From positions 868,001-932,000 of the forward strand of contig CAVWEX010000014.1 of the NCBI GenBank assembly GCA_963754125.1: DNA of 64,000 bases, in the 5' to 3' direction. The translations under genes were made by a program, and so were the position numbers. The notes under the pieces were generated by a model. It was given only the letters and a program-made list of their open reading frames with translations. It was not told the origin of the DNA and did not search any database. The first letter of the stretch is position 1. Every line of letters begins with the position of its first letter. Below are positions 1 through 9,161 of the stretch, one piece after another. This stretch comes from RPQJ01 sp963754125. Its GTDB lineage: Bacteria; Pseudomonadota; Gammaproteobacteria; Steroidobacterales; Steroidobacteraceae.

Positions 1-502
1 GCGTTCGGCATGGGCGGGGCGGTCGCGAACTTCGCCGCCCTGCTGCACATGACGGTGCACTCGCTGACCAAGTCGGCGATCTTCTTCGCGGTCGGGCACG
101 CGGCGCAGAAGGCGGGCTCGCAGCGGATCGAGGACATCCGCGGCCTGCTCGCGATGAACCCGACGATCGGCTGGGGCCTGATGCTCGGGTCGCTGGCGAT
201 CCTCGGCATTCCGCCCTTCGGCGTGTTTGCCAGCGAGTTCCTGATCCTCACCACGGCCATGAAGCAGGAGCCCTGGGCGACGCCGATCCTGCTGGCGGCG
301 CTCGGCATCGCGTTCGCCGCGATCTTCAGCCGCGTGCAGTCCATGGTGTTCGGCGCGCCGACGGGACGGCGTCTGCCGCACCAGCCGGCCCTGCTGCCGG
401 TCTTCGCGCACCTGGCGCTGGTGCTGATGCTCGGTCTCTACATACCGCCCTACCTGGCCGACTGGTATCGCGCCGCGGCGGGCATGATCGTGGGGCAACT
501 GA
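1..502 (+). CDS. Hydrogenase-4 / NuoL-like membrane subunit F (partial, 5' end outside window)
   Basis: C-terminal part of a proton-translocating antiporter-type membrane subunit (HyfF / NuoL-N family) of a hydrogenase-4-like complex. The conserved transmembrane 'HSLTKSAIFF' (Lys in a membrane helix) and 'LGIPPFGVFASEF' segments are visible, followed by two to three hydrophobic helices ending in 'LGLYIPPYLADWY'. The gene enters from before base 1. The reading frame runs without a stop into the next gene. Removing one G from the GGGG run near 492-495 would end the protein at TGA 500-502, three bases before the ATG of the next gene, which is the expected arrangement. I therefore place the end at 502 and infer an inserted base. 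It presumably forms the ion-pumping arm for the HyfG/HyfI-type proteins downstream. Confidence 0.8.
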
Positions 503-504
503 CG

Positions 505-2045
505 ATGAGCCTCGCGCGCTGGATGGATCGGGCGACGGACTCGCAGGCGGCGACGGGTATCGCCGCGTGGTGGTGGAGCCGATCGAATGGCGCGACCTCG
601 CCCAGGACGTCGCGGCCGCGAGCGGCAGGTTGCTGGCGCTGTGGGGCACGCGAACGCTCGCGAACGGCGACGCACTGAGAGCGGTCGTCGTGGCGCCGCC
701 GCGCGCGCTGCTGGTCACCGTTCCGCTCAAGGACGGCACGCGACGCTTTCGCCGGTGTCGAGGACGTGTTCCCGGCGGCCGGCCGGATGCAGCGGGCCGT
801 CTTCGACCTGAGCGGCCTGCGCTCCTCGGACCGGGACACCCGTCCGTGGCTGCGCCACGCCGCCTGGCCGGCCGATGCGTTTCCGCTCTCCACCGAGCGC
901 GATGCCGCCGTCGCGCCGAGTCACCCGTGGACGACTACGCATTCGTGCGGGTCGAAGGCGACGGCGTGCACGAGATTGCCGTCGGCCCCGTGCACGCCGG
1001 CATCATCGAGCCCGGCCACTTCCGCTTCTCCGTGGTCGGCGAGAAGGTGCTGCGGCTCGAGGAGCGCCTCGGCTACGTGCACAAGGGCATCGAGCGGCGC
1101 TTCACCGAGCTGTCGATCCTGGACGGACACCGCCTCGCCGCGCGCGTCTCGGGAGACTCGGGCGTGGCGTTCTCGTGGGCCTACTGCGAGGCGCTCGAGC
1201 ACATGGCGGCCATCGCCGTGCCGGGCCGAGGGCTGATGCTGCGTGCGCTGGCGCTCGAGCTCGAGCGCATCGCGAATCACTTCGGCGACCTCGGCGCACT
1301 CGGCAACGATGCGGGATTCGCATTCGGCCTCGCGCAGTTCTCGCGCCTGAAGGAGCTGCTGCTGCGGGCCACCGAGCAGGCGCTCGGCCAGCGCTACCTG
1401 CTCGACTTCGTCGTGCCGGGCGGCACCCACCGCGACCTCGCGCCCGACGGCGCGGCCACGCTCGGCGCGATGCCTGGACGGGATCGAGACCGAGGCTGCG
1501 GGTGTTGCGGGGCATCTACGACGAGCACACGGGCTTGCGCGATCGCTTCGCCGGCACCGGCACCGTGCTCCCCGAGCTTGCGGCCTGGCTCGGTCTCGTC
1601 GGCCTGCCGGCCCGCGCGAGCGGGCAGCCGCTCGACCTGCGCATCGATGTGCCGCAGCCGCCCTACGACACCTTGGACGTGCACCGGTGCGTCCAGCACG
1701 ACGGTGACGTGCTGGCGCGCGTCACCCTTCGCTTCGACGAGCTCGTCGAGTCGCTGCGCCTCGTGCGCCAGATACTGCGGTCCCTGCCGACCGGCGCGCA
1801 CGCCGTGCCGGTGAGCGTGCCCGCCGCAGGGTCCGTGGGCGTCGGGCTCGTCGAGGGCTGGCGCGGCCCGGTCGTGGTGGGCCTCGAGGCCGGTCCCGAC
1901 GGCATCGATCAGTCGTTGCCATCCCCAGGACCCGTCCTGGCACAACTGGCCGGCGCTCGAGCACGCGGTCATCGGCAACATCGTTCCCGACTTCCCGCTG
2001 ATCAACAAGTCGTTCAACCTGTCCTACAGCGGACATGACCTCTGA
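505..2045 (+). CDS. HyfG/NuoCD-like large subunit without NiFe ligands (frameshifted)
   Basis: Fusion of a NuoC-like N-terminal domain (about the first 130 residues, 'YRRVVVEPIEWRD') and a NuoD/hydrogenase large-subunit domain ('RLGYVHKGIERRF', 'LELERIANHFGDLG'). The homology jumps frame about five times (near 550, 740, 905, 1475, 1905) and ends at TGA 2043-2045, nine bases before the next ATG. Group-4 [NiFe] hydrogenases carry CGIC near the start of the NuoD part and DPCxxC at the C-terminus. Here the first site reads 'RVSGDSGVAFSWAY' and the C-terminus reads 'NKSFNLSYSGHDL', so all four metal cysteines are absent. Family knowledge places such proteins with the energy-converting hydrogenase-related (Ehr) complexes; a role in redox-driven ion pumping is inference. 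Confidence 0.82.
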
Positions 2046-2054
2046 GTCCCGACC

Positions 2055-2571
2055 ATGCTGAAGACGCTCCAGCAGATCGTGCGCACGGGCATCGTCACCG
2101 AGGACCTGCCGGCCGCCGCCGACGAGCTGAGGGTCCGTCGAGGCGCTCGAGTCACGCATCCGCGAGGTGCTCGGGTCGAGCGCTCTGCATCCGCCAGGTG
2201 GACGCGGGTTCCTGCAACGGTTGCGAACTCGAGATCCACGCGCTGGGAAACCCGATCTACAGCCTCGAGTCGGCCGGCATCCGCTTCGTGGCGAGCCCGC
2301 GCCATGCGGACCTGCTGCTCGTGACCGGCCCGTGTCGCGCCACATGGAGGTCGCGCTCCGCCGCACCTACGACGCGACACCCGACCCCAAGCTCGTGGTC
2401 GCGGTGGGCGATTGCGGCGCGTGCGGCGGGATCTTCGGCGCGGGGTATGCGAGCCGCGGTGCGGTCTCGAACGTCATCCCGGTGGACGTCGTGGTCCCCG
2501 GCTGCCCGCCTTCGCCGACGCGCATCCTGGCAGGGATCCTTGCAGCAATCTCCCGGTCACCTGCCCAGTAG
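2055..2571 (+). CDS. HyfI/NuoB-like 4Fe-4S subunit (frameshifted)
   Basis: Small hydrogenase-4/NuoB-type subunit that carries the electron-transferring [4Fe-4S] cluster next to the large subunit. The cluster cysteines are visible in 'SCNGCELEIHALGNP' (CxxC), 'VGDCGACGGIFG' and 'PGCPPSP'. The start ATG at 2055 follows the previous stop by nine bases. The N-terminus 'MLKTLQQIVRTGIVTED' is in one frame, the CxxC segment in a second and the C-terminal 80 residues in a third, so at least two single-base indels are present (near 2130-2195 and 2335). Unlike the preceding subunit, it keeps its metal ligands, so the complex can still carry electrons. It is the last gene of the plus-strand operon; a convergent gene ends 15 bases further on. 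Confidence 0.85.
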
Positions 2572-2585
2572 GGTCGTCGCCCCCG

Positions 2586-3348
2586 TCAGACCAGGAACCC
2601 CCCGTCCACCACCAGGAACTCGCCCGTCACGTAGGACGAGGCATCGGACGCGAGGAACACCGCGGCACCCGCGAGGTCCTGCGGCTCGCCGACGCGGCGC
2701 AGCGGATTGCTGCCGACGTAGTGCTGCAGCTGCTGCTCGTCGCTGATCAGCGTCCCGGCGAACTTGGTGCGGATGAGCCCCGGCAGGATGGCGTTGCAGC
2801 GAATGCCCTCGGGCCCGCACTCGCGGGCGAAGGCCTTGGTCATGTTGAGCACCGCGCCCTTGGTGACCGAGTAGATGCCCTGCAGCGGGCCCGGGCCGGA
2901 TGGCGTTCACCGAGGCGATGTTGATGATCGAGCCGCCGCCGGCCGCGCGCATCAGCCGACCGCCCAGCACCGAGGCGAAGAAGTAGCCGCGGATGTTCAC
3001 GTCCACGGTCTTCTGGAAGGCGCCGAGGTCGGTGTCGAGCACGTGGCCGTAGTACGGGTTGGTGGCCGCGTTGTTCACCAGCACGTCGAGGCGCCCGTAG
3101 CGCTCCTGCACGGCGGCAAACAGCTTGGCGAGCGCCTCCATGTCGCCGATGTGGCAGGCCATCGCCACGGCCTCGCCGCCCGCCGCGACGATCGCCCCCG
3201 CCACCGCCTCGCAGCCGTCCTGCTTGCGGCTCGAGACGATCACGCGCGCGCCGCGCTCGGCATAGGCCTTCGCGATCGCCTCGCCGATGCCGCGGCTCGC
3301 GCCGGTGACGAGCGCCACGCGGCCCTTCAGGTCGAACATGTCTGCCAT
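2586..3348 (-). CDS. Short-chain dehydrogenase/reductase (frameshifted)
   Basis: NAD(P)-dependent oxidoreductase of the classical SDR family, about 253 residues. Cofactor motif 'TGASRGIG' lies near residue 15, 'NNAA' near residue 90, the catalytic Ser in 'INIASVNA', and the C-terminal part contains 'ECGPEGIRCNAILPGLI' and ends 'VVDGGFLV'. The segment carrying the YxxxK active site is where the frame breaks: near 2880-2895 one base (an extra C in a GGGCCCG run) shifts the frame, and correcting it gives 'LQGIYSVTKGA'. It is the last gene of the minus-strand acyl-CoA block and follows the nitronate monooxygenase-like gene by 14 bases. The substrate is probably a hydroxyacyl or alicyclic alcohol intermediate, by context only. 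Confidence 0.9.
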
Positions 3349-3362
3349 GGTTCAGTCTCCCT

Positions 3363-4331
3363 TCAGCGGGCGCCGCAGAGGCGACGACGCGTGTCTTCGT
3401 ACTCGCCGACCATGCGCGCGATCAGCTCGCCCGCCGGCAGCACGTCGTGGATGTTGCCCACGCCCTGCCCGGCGCTCCAGATGTCGCGCCACACCTTGGC
3501 CTTGAGGTCGCTGCCCGAGCCGAAGTTCATCTTCGACTTGTCGGCCTCGGGCAGGTTGTCGGGGTCGAAGCCGGTGCGGACCACGCTGCCGCGCAGGTAG
3601 TTGCCCTTCACGCCGCTGAAGAGGTTGGTGTAGACGACGTCCTCCGCGGCGGACTCGACGATCATCTGCTTGTACTCATCCATCACGTGCGCCTCGGTCG
3701 TGGCCAGGAAGCGCGTGCCGATGTAGGCCATGTCGGCGCCGATCGCCTGGGCCGCAAGGACATCCGCGCCACTCGACATGGCACCGGCCAGCACGATCGT
3801 GCCGTCGAAGAACTCGCGGATCTCGCGCACCAGCGCGAAGGGGCTGAGCGTCCCCGCGTGGCCGCCCGCGCCGGCGCAGACCGCGATGATGCCGTCCACG
3901 CCCTGCTCCGCGGCCTTGCGCGCGTGCTTCACGCTGATCACGTCGTGGAACACCAGCCCGCCGTACGAGTGCGCGGCCTCCACGATCTCGCGCGGGGGCC
4001 GGAGGCTCGTGATGATGAGCGGCACCTTGTGGCGCACGCAGGCCTCCACGTCGTGCTGCAGGCGGTCGTTGGACGCGTGGCAGATCTGGTTGACCGCATA
4101 CGGCGCGACCTTCGCACCCGGGTTCGCCCGGGCATGCGCGTCCAGTTCCTCCTGGATGCGCGTCAGCCATTCGTCGAGCTGCGAAGCCGGCCGCGCGTTC
4201 AGCGCCGGGAACGAGCCGATGATCCCCGCCTTGCACTGCTCGATCACGAGCTCGGGCGTCGAGGCGATGAACATCGGCGAGCCGATGAGCGGCAAGCTCA
4301 AGCGGTCGCGAAACGAGGCCGGAATCGGCAT
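3363..4331 (-). CDS. Nitronate monooxygenase / 2-nitropropane dioxygenase family protein
   Basis: FMN-dependent TIM-barrel protein of the NPD family, 322 residues. The N-terminus 'LPLIGSPMFIASTPELV' is the family start, and 'GIIAVCAGAGGHAGTLSPFALV' holds the glycine-rich flavin/phosphate region, followed by 'GAMSSGADVLAAQAIGADM' and 'IGTRFLATTEA'. Members oxidise nitroalkanes, but many in acyl-CoA gene clusters act as enoyl reductases or have unknown substrates, so the nitronate label is a family name only. It sits between the FadJ-like gene and the SDR, co-directional with both; 194 bases with a large inverted repeat separate it from the FadJ-like gene. The frame is intact from ATG to stop. 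Confidence 0.88.
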   Translation of the reverse strand: MPIPASFRDRLSLPLIGSPMFIASTPELVIEQCKAGIIGSFPALNARPASQLDEWLTRIQEELDAHARANPGAKVAPYAVNQICHASNDRLQHDVEACVRHKVPLIITSLRPPREIVEAAHSYGGLVFHDVISVKHARKAAEQGVDGIIAVCAGAGGHAGTLSPFALVREIREFFDGTIVLAGAMSSGADVLAAQAIGADMAYIGTRFLATTEAHVMDEYKQMIVESAAEDVVYTNLFSGVKGNYLRGSVVRTGFDPDNLPEADKSKMNFGSGSDLKAKVWRDIWSAGQGVGNIHDVLPAGELIARMVGEYEDTRRRLCGAR

Positions 4332-4392
4332 GAGCTACTCCTCGGTAATGGGCAGGGTCGAACACGCGACGCGCGATGTGCACTTCCCTTCT

Positions 4393-4508
4393 GCGTCGCC
4401 GCGTTCCGGGTTCACGCGCGGGGCCGTGCGCGGCATGGATGCCGCGCCCGGAGCCCCCAGGGATGGGTTCACGGCGACCCCGCGCGTGAACCCGGAAGGT
4501 GGCGACGC
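4393..4508. repeat. REP-like intergenic inverted repeat (copy 1)
   Basis: Twenty-base arms at 4404-4423 (TTCCGGGTTCACGCGCGGGG) and 4478-4497 are perfect reverse complements, extended outward by an 8-base pair of arms (GCGTCGCC 4393-4400 / GGCGACGC 4501-4508). The 54-base interior carries its own palindrome, GCGGCAT-GG-ATGCCGC, and a CAGGGATGGGTT motif. It lies between two minus-strand genes of one block, so the RNA would form a long hairpin that could attenuate or stabilise the message. It resembles dispersed CATGGATG/CAGGGATG-type repeats of gammaproteobacteria (from memory) and the element at 11014-11128. Confidence 0.75.
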
Positions 4509-4525
4509 CAGAGGCGACTGCAAAC

Positions 4526-6698
4526 TCACGCGGCCTGCGACTCGCCACCCGCCGCCGGATGGAACGCCTCACCGCGCTCCGCCCGCTGCCGCAGCCACCG
4601 CGACGGCTTGAAGCGCTTGCCGTGGCGCTTGGCGAGCCGGTCGCACTCGGCCACGAACTCGCGGATGCCGATGGTGTCGATGTAGGACAGCGTGCCGCCC
4701 GTCCACGCCGGGAAGCCCCAGCCGAGGATCGAGCCCAGGTCCGCCTCGGCGGCCGTGGTGACGACGCCCTCCTCCATGCAACGCGCCGCCTCGAGCGCCT
4801 GGATGTACAGCAGGCGCTTCTCGACATCGTCGGCCGAGGGCTGCACCGCGGCCCGCGGGAACACGCCCGCGAGCCCCGCCCACAGGTGCTTCTTGCGCGT
4901 CCTGCGGGTAGTCGTAGAAGCCGGCACCGAAGCGCCGGCCCGGGCGCTTCAGCTCCTCGACGAAGGTCTTCACCACGTCGTAGGCCACGGGCTTGTCGAA
5001 GCGGCGCCCGAGGTCGGCCTCGGTCTGCTTGATCACCTTCCACTGCAGGTCGATCGTCACCTCGTCGGCGACCGCGAGCGGGCCCACCGGCATGCCGGCG
5101 AGCTTCGCCGCGTTCTCGATCAGCGCCGGGTTGACGCCCTCCTGCAGCATGGCCATGCCTTCGTACACGAAGGTGCCGAAGCAGCGGCTGGTGTAGAAGC
5201 CGCGGCTGTCGTTCACGACGATCGGCGTCTTGCGCAGCTGCCCCACGTAGTCGAGCGCGCGGGCGAGCGTGTCCTCGTTGGTCTTCTTGCCGAGGATGAT
5301 CTCGACCAGCGGCATCTTGTCCACCGGCGAGAAGAAGTGGATGCCGATGAACTGCGCCGGGCGCTTCGAGGCCTGGGCGAGGCCCGTGATGGGCAGGGTC
5401 GAGGTGTTGCTCGCGAACACCGCGTTCTTCGGGATCACGGCCTCGGCCTTCGCGGTCACGTCGGCCTTGATCTCGCGGCTCTCGAACACGGCCTCGATCA
5501 CGAGGTCGGCGCCGGCGAGGTCGTCGTAGCTCGAGGTGGTCTTGATGCGCGCGAGCACGGCGTCGGCGTCGGCCTGCGTGCGCTTGCCGCGGCTCACGTC
5601 CTTGGCGAGCAGCTGCCGCGAGTAGTCCTTGCCCTTCTCGGCGAGCTCCGGCGTGCTGTCGAGCAGCACCACGTCCATGCCGGCGCGGGCCGAGACGTAG
5701 GCCACGCCCGCACCCATCATGCCGGCGCCGAGGATGCCGAGGCGGCGCACCTGCGACTTCGGCGGGCCCGCCGGACGCCGCGCGAGCTTGTCGGCGAGGC
5801 CCTTGTTCACGAACAGGCTGCGCATGAGGTTTCGCGCCACCGGTCCGGCGAGCAACTTGCCGAAGTACTTCGACTCGATGGCGAGGCCCTGGTCGATCGG
5901 CACCTGCGTGCCTTCGTACACGCACGATAGGATGGCGTGCGGCGCCGGGTAGTTGCGCATGGTGGCGCGCGCGGTGAGCGCCGTGCCCGCCATGAAGGCC
6001 TGCGCCACGGCCGGCGAGGTCTGGCCCGCGCCGCCGGGGATCTTGAAGCCCTTCTTGTCCCAGGGCTGGACGCCCTCGCCACCCTTCAAAATCCACTGCC
6101 GGGCGCGCTCGACGATCTCGGCCGCGGGTGCGACCTCGTGCACCAGCCCCTTCTTGAGCGCGTCCGCCGGCGAGAGCTGCTTGCCCTCGGTGATCAGGCG
6201 CAGCGCCTCGGGGATGCCGATCAGCCGCGGCACGCGCTGGGTGCCGCCGGCTCCGGGCAGCAGGCCGATGGTCACCTCGGGCAGGCCGACGCCCGCCTTC
6301 GGGCCGTCCTCGATCACGCGGTAGTGGCAGGCGAGCGTGACCTCGAGGCCGCCGCCGAGTGCCACGCCGTTGATCGCGGCGGCCAGCGGCTTGCCGCAGG
6401 TCTCCATGCGGCGGAACAACTTCTGCAGCGAGTAGCTGAACTGCGAGGCCTCGAGCGCCGTCACGCCGCGATCGAAGGCGCCGACCATGTCCTTGATGTC
6501 GGCGCCAGCCATGAAGCTCGACTTGGCCGAGGAGATCACGGCGCCCTTGATGGCCGGATCACCCGCGACCTTGTCGATGCACTCGGAGAGGTCCGCCTGG
6601 AAGCCTGGCGTGAGCACGTTCATCGGCCGGCCGGCCACGTCGATCCTGAGGTGTGCGATGCCGTCGGCGTCGACGGAGAAATGGATGTTCTGGGTCAT
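4526..6698 (-). CDS. FadJ/FadB-type enoyl-CoA hydratase / 3-hydroxyacyl-CoA dehydrogenase (frameshifted)
   Basis: Multifunctional beta-oxidation alpha subunit of about 723 residues that hydrates enoyl-CoA and oxidises the 3-hydroxyacyl-CoA with NAD. The N-terminal crotonase domain (residues about 1-200) shows the oxyanion stretch 'SSFMAGADIKDMV' and the two catalytic glutamates in 'GGGLEVTLACH' and 'GLPEVTIGLLPGAGGT'. The dehydrogenase domain begins near residue 325 with 'LGILGAGMMGAGVAYV' and has the catalytic His in 'GIHFFSPVDKMPLVEI'. A one-base shift near 4900-4915, after 'GFYDYPQDA', moves the last 130 residues into another frame. Start ATG at 6698. The thiolase gene lies 32 bases upstream, the usual partner giving a fadJI-like pair. 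Confidence 0.92.
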
Positions 6699-6730
6699 GT
6701 GAGTGTTCCTGTCCGTGACTGCGGCGCGTA

Positions 6731-7941
6731 TCAGACGCGCTCGACGATCGTGGCCGTGCCCATGCCGCCGCCCACGCACAGCGTGACGAGGGCGGTGGAG
6801 AGGTCGCGTCGCTCGAGCTCGTCGAGCACCATGCCGAGGATCACTGCGCCGGTGGCACCGAGCGGGTGACCGAGCGCGATCGCGCCGCCGTTCACGTTGA
6901 CCTTGTCCATCGAGAGGTCCAGGTCGCGCACGAAGCGCATGACCACCGAGGCGAAGGCCTCGTTGATCTCCCACAGGTCGATGTCGCTCGTCTTCATGCG
7001 TGCCCGCTTCAGCGCCTTGCGCGCCGACGCCGGCGCGGGCCGGTGAGCATGATGGTGGGCTCGCTGCCGATCGAGGCGAACGCGCGGATGCGGGCGCGCG
7101 GCTTGATGCCGGCCTTCCTCGCAGCGCTCTTGCTGCCGACCAGCACCGCCGCGGCGCCGTCGACGATGCCGCTCGAGTTGCCGGCCGTGTGCACGTGGTG
7201 GATGACCTCGACCTCCGGGTAGCGCTGCAGCGCCACCGCGTTGAAGCCGCCCGCCTCGCCCATCATCTCGAAGGCGGGCTTGAGCTTGGCGAGGTCGGCC
7301 ATGCTGGTGCCGGGGCGCAGGTACTCGTCCTTCGCGAGCGCCACCTCGCCGATCACGTCCTTCACCGGGACGAGGGAACGATCGAACCAGCCGCTCGCCT
7401 GCGCGTGCGCGGCGCGGCGCTGGCTCTCGACCGCGTAGGCGTCCACCTGTTCGCGCGTGAATCCCTCGAGCGTGGCGATGAGATCGGCGCTGATGCCCTG
7501 CGGGATGAAGTGCAGCGGCCAGGCGACCGCCGGGTCGACGGCCCAGGCGCCGCCGTCCATGCCCATGTTGACGCGCGACATGTGCTCCACGCCGCCGCCG
7601 ACGACCATGTCGGACTGTCCGGACATGATCTGCGCCGCAGCGGTGTTCACCGCCTCGAGCCCCGAGGCGCAGAAGCGGTTCAACTGCTTGCCGGGCACGC
7701 TCTCGGCGTAGCCCGCGACCAGTGCTGCGATGCGCGCGATGTCCGCGCCCTGCTCGCCCACCGGCGTGACGCAGCCGAGCACCACGTCGTCCACCACGCT
7801 GGTGTCGAGCCCGGTGCGGTCGCGCAGCGCTTCGAGCGTCTGCGCCGCGAGTTCGATCGGGGTGATCGGGTGGAGTGAGCCGTCCGGGCGGCCGCGGCCG
7901 CGCGGCGTGCGCACGGCTTCGAGGATGAAGGCGTCGGTCAT
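6731..7941 (-). CDS. Acetyl-CoA acyltransferase (thiolase), frameshifted
   Basis: Thiolase that cleaves 3-ketoacyl-CoA with CoA, about 402 residues. The acyl-accepting Cys is in 'LNRFCASGLEAVN' (residue about 90), the catalytic His in 'NGGAIALGHPLGATGA' and the second Cys in 'LVTLCVGGGMGTA'. A one-base loss near 7035-7045 breaks the frame after 'SEPTIMLTGP'; adding a G restores 'APASARKALKRA'. It is upstream of and co-directional with the FadJ-like gene; together they would make a complete beta-oxidation cycle with the acyl-CoA dehydrogenase encoded at 37085-38884. Chain-length preference cannot be read from the sequence. Confidence 0.92.
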
Positions 7942-8052
7942 GTCTGTGTCCCCGGGAGTTGTTGCAGTGCAAGGCTACATGGTCAGTCCTGTCCGTCCCG
8001 GCACGCCGACGCGCCGGGCACCGCCGCGCCCGCAGGCGCCGCGGCCTTCTCG

Positions 8053-8829
8053 TCAGCCGTAGTTCGGCTTGCGCTTGCCGAGAAAGGCGGCGACGCCTTC
8101 CTGGCCGTGCGGGTGCAGCGCCTGGGCGGCGATCGCGCGGCCCTCGAGCGCCATCTGCGCCTCGAGGCCCGGATCGGCCGCATCCATCAGGCGCTTCACC
8201 GCCGCATACGATTCGGTCGGCCCCGCCGCGAATTTCGCCGCGAGCGCGAGCGCCTGCGGGAGCACCTCGGCGTCGTCCACCACCTGGTTGACGAGACCCC
8301 ACGCCAAGGCCTCGTCGGCACTCAGCGTGCGGTTGGTCAGCAGCAGCTCGAGCGCACGGCGCCGGCCGACGATGCGCGGCAGCAGGAACGAAGTGCTGCA
8401 GTCGGGCGCGAGGCCGACACCGGTGTAGGCCAGCGAGAAGCGGCTGCCACGCCCCGCGATGGCGAGGTCGGTCATGCAGACGAGGCCGACGCCGCCGCCC
8501 GCGGCGGTGCCGTTGACCGCAGCGATCACCGGCGCCTTCAGGCGCGTGAAGCAGCTGATCGCGGCATGGATGTTCGTGGTGAGCTCGTTCAGGTAGCCGC
8601 CGACGGCCGCGCCCTGCTCGACCATGCCGCGCAGGTCGCCGCCGAAGCAGAAGTGCTTGCCGGTCCCGGTGACGACGACGGCGCGCACCGCCGTGTCCGC
8701 TTCGACCCGAAGCGCGGCCTCGAGCAGATCACGGCCCATGCTCATGTCCAGGGCATTGGCGCCCTCGGGACGGTTCAGCGTCACGGTGGCGACGCCGTCG
8801 CGCGTCTCGAGCAACACGGTCTTGTCCAT
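8053..8829 (-). CDS. Enoyl-CoA hydratase/isomerase family protein
   Basis: Stand-alone crotonase-fold protein, 258 residues, intact. It shows 'VTLNRPEGANALDMSM' near the start, the oxyanion-hole stretch 'GTGKHFCFGGDLRGMV' and the second glycine-rich loop 'AVNGTAAGGGVGLVCMTDL'. At the site of the first catalytic Glu the residue is Val/Gly ('GGVGLV' instead of 'GGxEL'), so classic hydratase chemistry is not assured; it may be an isomerase, a thioesterase-like member or act on an unusual acyl-CoA. It is transcribed with the ferredoxin 11 bases upstream and the thiolase 111 bases downstream. Confidence 0.88.
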   Translation of the reverse strand: MDKTVLLETRDGVATVTLNRPEGANALDMSMGRDLLEAALRVEADTAVRAVVVTGTGKHFCFGGDLRGMVEQGAAVGGYLNELTTNIHAAISCFTRLKAPVIAAVNGTAAGGGVGLVCMTDLAIAGRGSRFSLAYTGVGLAPDCSTSFLLPRIVGRRRALELLLTNRTLSADEALAWGLVNQVVDDAEVLPQALALAAKFAAGPTESYAAVKRLMDAADPGLEAQMALEGRAIAAQALHPHGQEGVAAFLGKRKPNYG

Positions 8830-8840
8830 CGGTTCTCCGT

Positions 8841-9158
8841 CTATTCGTCCGGCGCGACGGTGAGCGGCAGACCGTCCAGCGCCTCGGTGAAGTCCACCTG
8901 GCAGCTCAGGCGCGAGCGCTCCGGATCGTAGTTCTGCAGCTCGACGAGCAGTTCCTTCTCGTCACCCTGGGGCGCCGGCAGCCGCGACATCCACTCGGGT
9001 TCGATGAAGATGTGGCAGGTGGCGCAGGAGCACAGGCCGCCGCAGATCGCCGTGACCCCGTATTCGTACTCACGCAGCGTCTCCATGAGCTTCACGCCCA
9101 GCTGCCCTTCCACCTCGTGGAGGATCCCGTCCCGGTCCGTCACCCGCATCCGCGCCAT
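8841..9158 (-). CDS. 2Fe-2S adrenodoxin-type ferredoxin
   Basis: Small plant/vertebrate-type [2Fe-2S] ferredoxin, 105 residues. The cluster ligands are visible as C-x5-C-x2-C in 'CGGLCSCATCHIFI' and a final Cys in 'SRLSCQVDF' about 40 residues later, matching the adrenodoxin/putidaredoxin spacing class. Such ferredoxins pass electrons from a flavoprotein reductase to cytochrome P450s or other oxygenases; neither partner is in this window. Its start lies only three bases after the stop of the kinase gene of the thiamine operon, so co-transcription with that operon is possible. The next gene downstream is an enoyl-CoA hydratase family member. Confidence 0.92.
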   Translation of the reverse strand: MARMRVTDRDGILHEVEGQLGVKLMETLREYEYGVTAICGGLCSCATCHIFIEPEWMSRLPAPQGDEKELLVELQNYDPERSRLSCQVDFTEALDGLPLTVAPDE

Positions 9159-9161
9159 GCG

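Noticed and set aside
505..2045. A true [NiFe] hydrogenase or formate hydrogenlyase
   Set aside because: The NiFe-binding cysteines are absent at both ends of the large subunit, so hydrogen chemistry is not supported.
4393..4508. CRISPR array or attenuator leader peptide
   Set aside because: There is a single pair of arms, no direct repeats with spacers and no Trp/His-type leader peptide.
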